DNA from: Afipia massiliensis
Lineage (GTDB): Bacteria > Pseudomonadota > Alphaproteobacteria > Rhizobiales > Xanthobacteraceae
DNA length: 64,000 nt
NCBI RefSeq assembly: GCF_014203115.1
Contig: NZ_JACHIJ010000006.1
Coordinates: forward strand, 62,001 to 126,000
Reading direction: 5' to 3'
Position 1 is the stretch's first letter; each line of letters starts with the position of its first letter. The translations under genes were made by a program, and so were the position numbers. Positions 58,391-64,000 of this stretch are shown piece after piece. The notes beneath the pieces were generated by a model. The model was not told where the DNA came from. It did not search any database and saw nothing but the letters and a program-made list of their open reading frames with translations.

Positions 58391-59230
58391 TTACAGCCAG
58401 CGCTTGCGGCGCTTGAAGCTCTTCAGGTTCTTGAAACTCTTGCGCTGGTCGCCTGCGCCGCCGAGATAGAATTCCTTGACGTCCTCGTTGTCGCGCAGTT
58501 CGGCGGCGGTGCCGTCGAGCACGACTTTGCCTTGCTCCATGATGTAGCCATGGCTCGCGACGGAAAGGGCCGCGCGCGCATTCTGCTCCACCAGCAGGAT
58601 GGTGACGCCGAGGTCGCGGTTGATCTGCTTGATGATGCCGAACACTTCCTTGACCAGCAGCGGCGACAGACCCATCGACGGCTCGTCCATCAGGATCATC
58701 TTCGGGCGCGCCATCATCGCGCGGCCGATCGCCAGCATCTGCTGCTCGCCGCCGGAGAGATAACCGGCGAGGCCGGTGCGTTCCTTGAGGCGCGGGAAAT
58801 ACTTGTAGACCATGTCGATGTCGTCATCGACGTTCTTGTCGCTGCGGGTGTAAGCGCCGAGCCGCAGGTTTTCCAGCGCGGTCATGTCCGCGATGATACG
58901 GCGGCCTTCCATCACCTGAAAAATTCCACGGCGTACGATCTTGTCGGGATCGATGCCGTCGATGCGCTCATTGTCGAACACGATCTCGCCGCGGGTGACT
59001 TCGCCGTCCTCGGTCTTGAGCAGTCCGGAGATCGCCTTCAGCGTGGTCGACTTGCCTGCGCCGTTGGCGCCGAGCAGCGCGACGATCGCGCCCTTCGGCA
59101 CGTCCATGCTCAGGCCGCGCAGCACGAGGATGACGTTGTCGTAAACGACCTCGATGTTGCGCACGGCCAGCAGCGGCGCGGCTGTTGCAGCGGGAGCAGG
59201 CTTTGCGTTGGGTTCAGCGGCTGTTTGCAC
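58391..59230 (-). CDS. livF: Liv-type ABC transporter ATPase LivF (second system)
   Basis: A 279-residue ATPase. A 20-residue Ala/Pro-rich N-terminal extension precedes the core. Walker A 'GANGAGKST', signature 'LSGGEQQMLAIGRAMM', Walker B 'MILMDEPSMGLSPLLVKEVF' and 'VEQNA' at the H-loop position identify LivF. After 'EFYLGGAGD' there is a basic tail, 'RKSFKNLKSFKRRKRWL', reminiscent of the tail of the LivF at 18914. It is downstream of the binding-protein gene across a 69-base gap with a strong hairpin. LivG of this system is not in the window and may lie beyond the right edge. Confidence 0.92.
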   Translation of the reverse strand: MQTAAEPNAKPAPAATAAPLLAVRNIEVVYDNVILVLRGLSMDVPKGAIVALLGANGAGKSTTLKAISGLLKTEDGEVTRGEIVFDNERIDGIDPDKIVRRGIFQVMEGRRIIADMTALENLRLGAYTRSDKNVDDDIDMVYKYFPRLKERTGLAGYLSGGEQQMLAIGRAMMARPKMILMDEPSMGLSPLLVKEVFGIIKQINRDLGVTILLVEQNARAALSVASHGYIMEQGKVVLDGTAAELRDNEDVKEFYLGGAGDQRKSFKNLKSFKRRKRWL

Positions 59231-59255
59231 GTCGGTCGTCCTGGTTGGGCAGGAT

Positions 59256-59278
59256 GCCGCCCCGCGATGCGGGGCGGC
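59256..59278 (-). promoter_or_regulatory. GC-rich intercistronic hairpin after the binding-protein gene
   Basis: GCCGCCCCGC and GCGGGGCGGC are perfect 10-base arms around a 3-base loop, with no T-run on either strand. On the reverse-strand mRNA it follows the binding-protein stop and may protect that message from 3' decay, giving more binding protein than ATPase. Confidence 0.6.
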
Positions 59279-59299
59279 GCTGTTGTGTTGAGGTCCGGC

Positions 59300-60580
59300 T
59301 TACCAGCCGAGCCATTCGTTCTTGCGCGGCAGGTCGACGGTCTTCACCTTGTCGAGCTTGATCGCGCCGTTCTTGACGAGGTCGCCGACGGACGCGTCGG
59401 TCGCACCGGACACCTTCATGCGATAGATGTCGACCTTCAGCGTCGGGCGGTGATCCTTCTCGGTCCAGGTCGAAGGATTGCAGACGCCTTCCATTCCGGC
59501 CGGAACCCAATCCTTCTTCTGATAGAAGGCCTTGAGAACGTTCTCGCCGGTTGCGCCGCCGTTCTTGGCGGCCCAATCGAGAGCTTCCTTCATGTACATC
59601 GCGGTGCAGACACCGGCGATGTAGTGAACCGGCCGATAGGTGGTGCCGGCAGCGTCGGACATCTTGGAGATCTCCTGCATGGTCTTCATGCCGGGAGCAT
59701 TGCCGCCCCAGGCCACTGCGGTGCGCAGCGGGAACACCACGCCGTCGGCGGCCGCACCGGCGGCCTTCGCAGCGTTCTCGTCCATGCCCCAGACGTTGCC
59801 CATGAACTGGACATCGACGCCGGCGGCCTTACAGGCGTTCAGCACAGAGATGTTCGAGCCGGCGGTGTTGCCCAGATAAGCGTAGTTCGCACCCGAGCTC
59901 TTCAGCGTCAGGCACTGCGCGCTGTAGTCGCCCGGCGTGAGGGCGAACACGATGGCCGGCAGAACCTCGAAGCCGAGTTCGGCGGCGAGCGCTTCACCCG
60001 CAGCCTTCGGTGCGTTCGGGTACGGATGGTTCGCGCCCATGTGAACGTACTTCGGCTTGCCGGATTTACCCTTGGTCTTCCAGTCGTCCGCCGCCCAGGT
60101 CAGCATGCCGCGCAGTGCGTCGGAATAGCTCGGACCGTAGAACAAGTTGTAGGGCGCAGCCTTGCCCTTGCCGCCCGCGCCGGTCGGATCGGACAGCGCC
60201 GCCGAGTACGATGCCGAGATGTCCGGGATCTTGTCCTGGGCGAGGAAGCCGGTGAGGGCTTCGGTATCCGCCGTGCCCCAGCCGATGATCGCGGCGACCT
60301 TGTCGGAGCCGGACCACTTCTTGTACTGCGCGATCGCGCGCGGCACCTGGTAGCCGTAATCGACGGTGTCGATCTTCACCGGCTTGCCGCCGATGCCGCC
60401 GTTCTTGTTGATCCAGGCGTAGGCGTCGGCGACGCCTTGTCCGTAAGGCGTTCCGACGTCGGATGTCGCGCCGGAATAGTCGGCGAGATGGCCCAGCGAA
60501 ACCTGCGCCTGAGCTACGCCGGCGGTGCCGCCGAGCAGCAGGGCGAGTGACGCTGTACTCAATAATTTCGTCATGGTCAT
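59300..60580 (-). CDS. Liv-type ABC transporter substrate-binding protein (second system)
   Basis: A 426-residue periplasmic binding protein. GGAGGA lies eight bases before ATG 60580. The signal peptide ends near residue 25 (GVAQA, then QVS). The opening 'SLGHLADYSGATSDVGTPYG' and 'VADAYAWINKNGGIGGKPVK' motifs mark the Peripla_BP_6 class, in the branch linked to ABC systems with PaaK- and FadD-like partners. Three cysteines are present later (QCLTL, LNACKA, VCTAM), which is more than usual. It lies between LivM and LivF genes of the same transporter. Confidence 0.92.
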   Translation of the reverse strand: MTMTKLLSTASLALLLGGTAGVAQAQVSLGHLADYSGATSDVGTPYGQGVADAYAWINKNGGIGGKPVKIDTVDYGYQVPRAIAQYKKWSGSDKVAAIIGWGTADTEALTGFLAQDKIPDISASYSAALSDPTGAGGKGKAAPYNLFYGPSYSDALRGMLTWAADDWKTKGKSGKPKYVHMGANHPYPNAPKAAGEALAAELGFEVLPAIVFALTPGDYSAQCLTLKSSGANYAYLGNTAGSNISVLNACKAAGVDVQFMGNVWGMDENAAKAAGAAADGVVFPLRTAVAWGGNAPGMKTMQEISKMSDAAGTTYRPVHYIAGVCTAMYMKEALDWAAKNGGATGENVLKAFYQKKDWVPAGMEGVCNPSTWTEKDHRPTLKVDIYRMKVSGATDASVGDLVKNGAIKLDKVKTVDLPRKNEWLGW

Positions 60581-60637
60581 AAGCGTAATCCTCCGGTTTC
60601 CTCTCGAGGTCTTCTTATTGTCTGTCCCGTTCCGACC

Positions 60638-61711
60638 TCAATGCGAGAACGGGTAGAGTTTCCAGTAAGCCTTGATTTGCCTCCACCGGTGAGCAAGTCC
60701 GTCCGGCTCGAAGATCAAAAAGATGATAATGATGACGCCGATGGCCATCTCGCGCAAGAATGCGATGTTGTTCTTGAGTCCCAGAAACTGATCGATGGTG
60801 CTGCCGCTGAGCGCGGCGCTGAGCCACTCCATCGATTCCGGCAGCAGCACCATGAAGGCGGTGCCGAGCAGCGTACCCATGATCGAGCCAATGCCGCCGA
60901 TGATGATCATGGCGAGGAAGATGATCGAGCGGTCGATGCCGAAGCCTTCGTTGGAGACGACCTGATTGTAGTGGGCATAGAGCGCGCCGCCGACGCCGGC
61001 GAAGAATGCCGCCAATCCGAACGAAAGCGTTCGGTACTTGGTAAGATTGATGCCCATGATTTCGGCGGAGAGATAATGATCGCGGACCGCCACCAGTGCG
61101 CGGCCGTCGCGCGTCCGCATCAGGTTGGTGACCAGCAGATAGCAGACGATGACGTAGGCCAGCACGACGTAGAAATACTGGCGGTCGCCGCGCAGCACCT
61201 GGCCGAAAATCGAGAACGGCTCGGCATGTGCCGGAACGCTGCCGCCGGTGAACCATTCGGCGCGCGAGAAGAAGTCGAGCAGGATGAATTGCGCCGCCAG
61301 CGTCGCGATGGCGAGATAGAGGCCTTTCAGCCGCGCCGCGGGGAGGCCGAAGATCAGGCCGACAAGTGCCGTGACGAGACCCGAGAGCGGAATGGCGAAG
61401 AACACCGGGACGTGGAGCTTGGTCGAGACATAAGCCGAGGTGAACGCGCCGAATCCGAAGAACGCAGCATGGCCGATCGAGATCTGTCCGGTGAAGCCGA
61501 CCACGATGTTGAGGCCGAGCGCGGCGATGCCGAAGATGCCGATCTGGATCAGTAGGCTCAGCGCATACTCGTTCAGCACGTAGGGTGCAAAACAGATCAG
61601 CACGATGCCCGCGATCATCGCGTTGCGGCTGGTCGTGGTCGGAAACACGGTGGTGTCCGCCGCGTAGGTGGTGCGGTAATCGCCTGCGGGAAGGAGGGTA
61701 TGGCCTGCCAT
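60638..61711 (-). CDS. livM: Liv-type ABC transporter permease LivM (second system)
   Basis: A 357-residue permease. After a polar 30-residue N-terminus come about ten hydrophobic segments with 'VVGFTGQISIGHAAFFGFGA' and 'GRALVAVRDHYLSAEIMGIN', both LivM marks. The C-terminus 'AHRWRQIKAYWKLYPFSH' is typical of this branch. It lies two bases after livH and 57 bases before the binding-protein gene. Confidence 0.92.
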   Translation of the reverse strand: MAGHTLLPAGDYRTTYAADTTVFPTTTSRNAMIAGIVLICFAPYVLNEYALSLLIQIGIFGIAALGLNIVVGFTGQISIGHAAFFGFGAFTSAYVSTKLHVPVFFAIPLSGLVTALVGLIFGLPAARLKGLYLAIATLAAQFILLDFFSRAEWFTGGSVPAHAEPFSIFGQVLRGDRQYFYVVLAYVIVCYLLVTNLMRTRDGRALVAVRDHYLSAEIMGINLTKYRTLSFGLAAFFAGVGGALYAHYNQVVSNEGFGIDRSIIFLAMIIIGGIGSIMGTLLGTAFMVLLPESMEWLSAALSGSTIDQFLGLKNNIAFLREMAIGVIIIIFLIFEPDGLAHRWRQIKAYWKLYPFSH

Positions 61712-61713
61712 GA

Positions 61714-62607
61714 TCAGATCCGCTCGATGTCTTTGGTGCCGAACAGGCCGTAAGGCTTGATCATGAGGATGATGATGAGCGCGTAGAACGGCGCGATCTC
61801 GAACAGGTTGCCCCAGTGGAGATATTCGCTGTCGACAAAGTGCGCGACGTTCTCAAGCAGCCCGATGATGATGCCGCCGACCACCGCGCCGCCGACACTG
61901 TCGAGGCCGCCGAGGATCGCCGCCGGGAACACCTTGATGCCGTAAGCCGAGAGGCCCGCCGAAACGCCGTTGACCACGGCGACGACGACACCGGCGACGG
62001 CCGAGACGGTCGCGGAAATCGCCCATGCCATCGCGAACACGCTCTTCACCGAAATGCCGAGCGACTGCGCGACCTGCTGGTTGAACGCAGTGGCGCGCAT
62101 GGCGAGGCCATACTTCGACACCTTGAAGAACCACGCCATGCCCGCCATCATCGCCACCGACACCGCGAGGCTGAGGATGTAGACGGTCTGCACCTGCATC
62201 CCGAAAATATTGACGAGCTGGGTGTTGAAGATTTTCGGGAACGGCTGGAGGTTGACGCCGAACATCCATTTCATCAGCGCCGAGAACACCGTGGACAGCG
62301 CGATCGTCACCATGATGACGGAAATGATCGGCTCGCCGATCATCGGGCGCAGGATGATGAGCTGGATCAGGATGCCGAAGATGAACATGAAGACGAGCGT
62401 GATCGGCATGCCGATCCAGAACGGCACCTGATATTTGGTGAGCAGGAACCAGCACACCCACGCGCCGATCAGCAGCAATTCGCCCTGCGCGAAGTTGACC
62501 ACCTGCGTCGCCTTGTAGATCAGCACGAAGGACATCGCGACGACGCCGTAGAGCGTGCCGACCACGAGGCCGTTGATGAGAAGTTGAACGAGAAGCTGGG
62601 TGTTCAC
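61714..62607 (-). CDS. livH: Liv-type ABC transporter permease LivH (second system)
   Basis: A 297-residue permease with the usual 'LINGLVVGTLYGVVAMSFVL' beginning and 'QVVNFAQGELLLIGAW' motif; the later 'YGIKVFPAAILGGLDSVGGA' and 'GGIIIGLLENVA' confirm LivH. Its ATG overlaps the stop of the upstream acyl-CoA synthetase gene by 4 bases, so the two are translationally coupled. Confidence 0.92.
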   Translation of the reverse strand: MNTQLLVQLLINGLVVGTLYGVVAMSFVLIYKATQVVNFAQGELLLIGAWVCWFLLTKYQVPFWIGMPITLVFMFIFGILIQLIILRPMIGEPIISVIMVTIALSTVFSALMKWMFGVNLQPFPKIFNTQLVNIFGMQVQTVYILSLAVSVAMMAGMAWFFKVSKYGLAMRATAFNQQVAQSLGISVKSVFAMAWAISATVSAVAGVVVAVVNGVSAGLSAYGIKVFPAAILGGLDSVGGAVVGGIIIGLLENVAHFVDSEYLHWGNLFEIAPFYALIIILMIKPYGLFGTKDIERI

Positions 62608-64000
62608 TCGGCGGCCTCCGCCGTCTTGTGTGACGTTCCGAGGTCGATGACGGGCAGGGTGCAGCGGATGCGCTGCGTGGTGCCGTCCTGGAAACGGATC
62701 ACGGTGTCGATGTCGATGTCGGGCTTGCCGCCGTAGATCGCATTAATAATGTCGGCGTATTTCTCGTTGATCACGGTGCGGCGGACCTTGCGGGTGCGGG
62801 TCAGTTCGCCGTCGTCGGCGTCGAGCTCCTTGTAGAGCAGCAGAAACTTGGAGATGCGCTGCGCCGGCGGCAGCGTGGCGTTGACCGCTTCGACTTCCTT
62901 GCGCAGCAGCTCGTAGGTTTCCGGGCGCGAGGACAGGTCGGTATAGGTGGTGAAGGAAATCCGGTTCTTTTCGGCCCATTTCGAGACGATGGAGAAGCGG
63001 ATGCAGAGCATGGCGGCGAGGTAATCGCGCCCGTCGCCCAGCACCACGGCTTCGGCGACGTAGGGCGAGAACTTCAGCTTGTTCTCGATATACTGCGGCG
63101 AAAAGCGGTCACCGCGCGCTGTCTGCGCCATGTCCTTGATGCGATCGATGACCACAAGCTGCTTCGCCTTGTTGAAGTAACCGGCGTCGCCCGAATGCAT
63201 CCAGCCGTCGCGGACTTCCGCAGCGGTGGCGGCCTCGTTCTTGTAGTAACCCGAGAACATGTTGGGATGGCGCACCACGATCTCGCCGACGCCGTTGACG
63301 TCGGGATCGCGGATTTCGATCTCGATGGTGTTGCCCATGGCAACGCCGGTGGTGTCGGGATCGACGGCCTCAGGCTGATGCAGGGTAAATGCGCCCAGCG
63401 TTTCGGTCTGGCCGTAGAGCGTGCGCAGCGGAACGCCCATGGCGCGGAAGAACTTGAAGGTGTCGGGGCCAAGCGCAGCGCCGCCGGTCGCCGCCGAGCG
63501 CAATCGGGTAAACCCGAGACGGTCACGCAGCGCGCGGAACACCAGCGTTTCCGCCACCATCGATGTCTTGCCTTGATCCAGCGCGGAAAGGCCGGCCTTC
63601 ATGCCGGTTTCATACAGGCTCTGCTTCATCGCGGAGGCGTCCATCACGCGGGCGCGAACGTCGGCGGCGATGGCTTCCCAGATGCGCGGCGCGAACAGCA
63701 CGAACGTCGGCGCGATCTCGCGGAAGTCGTTCATCATGGTGTCAGCCTGCTCGACGAAGTTCACCTTCATCCGGGAGAGCAAGCCTTTTCCGAGCGCGTA
63801 GACCTGCTCCATGATCCAGGGCAGGGGCAGCACCGAGACGTATTCATCGTCCGGGCCTTTCGGGTCGAAGGAGAGATACGTCGCGCAATGGCGCAGCACG
63901 CTGCCCGCGGTCAGCATCGCGAGCTTCGGGTTCGACGTGGTGCCGGACGTGGTGCAGAGGATGGCGACGTCCTCGGTGTTGGTGGCATCGACCAGCTGAT
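62604..64000 (-). CDS. Long-chain-type acyl-CoA synthetase, 5' end outside the window
   Basis: The C-terminal 465 or so residues of an ANL-family synthetase; the frame runs off the right edge. The phosphate loop is visible close to the edge as 'ILCTTSGTTSNPKLAMLTAG'. Downstream come 'LYGQTETLGAFTLHQPEAV', the hinge 'HSGDAGYFNKAKQLVVIDR' and the lid 'DMAQTARGDRFSPQYIENKL'. The last motif differs from the canonical SGGEN/GKNI form (ARGDR), and the tail carries a Lys in 'ELTRTRKVRRTVI'. It belongs to the FadD15-like group, as does the synthetase at 19835. Coupling to livH indicates that the transported acid is activated on entry. Confidence 0.9.
   Translation of the reverse strand, partial: QLVDATNTEDVAILCTTSGTTSNPKLAMLTAGSVLRHCATYLSFDPKGPDDEYVSVLPLPWIMEQVYALGKGLLSRMKVNFVEQADTMMNDFREIAPTFVLFAPRIWEAIAADVRARVMDASAMKQSLYETGMKAGLSALDQGKTSMVAETLVFRALRDRLGFTRLRSAATGGAALGPDTFKFFRAMGVPLRTLYGQTETLGAFTLHQPEAVDPDTTGVAMGNTIEIEIRDPDVNGVGEIVVRHPNMFSGYYKNEAATAAEVRDGWMHSGDAGYFNKAKQLVVIDRIKDMAQTARGDRFSPQYIENKLKFSPYVAEAVVLGDGRDYLAAMLCIRFSIVSKWAEKNRISFTTYTDLSSRPETYELLRKEVEAVNATLPPAQRISKFLLLYKELDADDGELTRTRKVRRTVINEKYADIINAIYGGKPDIDIDTVIRFQDGTTQRIRCTLPVIDLGTSHKTAEAAE

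Noticed and set aside
58385-60550. 721-residue forward open frame over livF and the binding protein
   Set aside because: Spans two certain reverse-strand genes and their gap; shadow of GC-rich coding DNA.

Overview
The window is GC-rich, densely packed alphaproteobacterial DNA. Protein character and intergenic content fit the Bradyrhizobium/Rhodopseudomonas/Afipia group (Nitrobacteraceae): a rhizobial-type glpSTPQUV cluster, many Liv-type ABC transporters beside acyl-CoA enzymes, tripartite tricarboxylate transport, and several palindromic intergenic repeats of the sort common in these genomes. This assignment is inference from gene content. I see no rRNA, tRNA, CRISPR array, prophage or insertion sequence.

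Layout. (1) 231-3916: iron uptake, with a TonB-dependent siderophore receptor, a PepSY membrane protein and a tiny membrane protein. (2) 3920-6876: an Lrp/AsnC regulator divergent from an AceE/MdeB-like thiamine-diphosphate E1 enzyme, with a 21-bp palindrome between them. (3) 6985-15764: glycerol / glycerol-3-phosphate locus glpR - glpD - glpS - glpT - glpP - glpQ - glpU - glpV, closed by a strong terminator. The two ATPases are complementarily degenerate. (4) 16112-22990: a Liv-type ABC transporter (livHMGF and a binding protein) with a long-chain-type acyl-CoA synthetase embedded, closed by a terminator.

(5) 23083-27670: an APH-fold kinase, a DUF6285 protein, a crotonase, an acyl-CoA dehydrogenase and an AraC regulator. 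The kinase, small protein and dehydrogenase resemble the LvaA/LvaB/LvaC set that phosphorylates 4-hydroxyacyl-CoAs and removes the phosphate. (6) 27667-38730: GST, two acyl-CoA dehydrogenases, a BKACE enzyme, an acyl-CoA ligase, a biotin-dependent acyl-CoA carboxylase (beta and alpha), an AtuE/LiuC-like crotonase and a second BKACE gene broken by a one-base frameshift. Together these look like a route for branched or terpenoid acyl-CoAs.

(7) 38882-49902: an atypical crotonase, a class III CoA-transferase, and a glycolate-oxidase-like set (GlcG/HbpS protein, a GlcD-GlcF-like FAD/Fe-S fusion, a GntR/FCD regulator) divergent from serine-glyoxylate aminotransferase and a TctCBA transporter. (8) 49903-55748: repeat-rich stretch with a broken GIY-YIG gene, a small secreted protein, an amidase, an MFS transporter and an exported protein with one haem-c site. 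(9) 55775-64000, all reverse strand: a class III CoA-transferase, a PaaK-like ligase, a second Liv transporter without livG in view, and an acyl-CoA synthetase running off the right edge.

The main theme is uptake and CoA-dependent breakdown of small organic, branched and hydroxy acids, plus glycerol use and iron capture. The best candidate for a little-described system is the Lva-like kinase/DUF6285/dehydrogenase module. Next come the carboxylase cluster with its two BKACE genes, and the haem-site exported protein.
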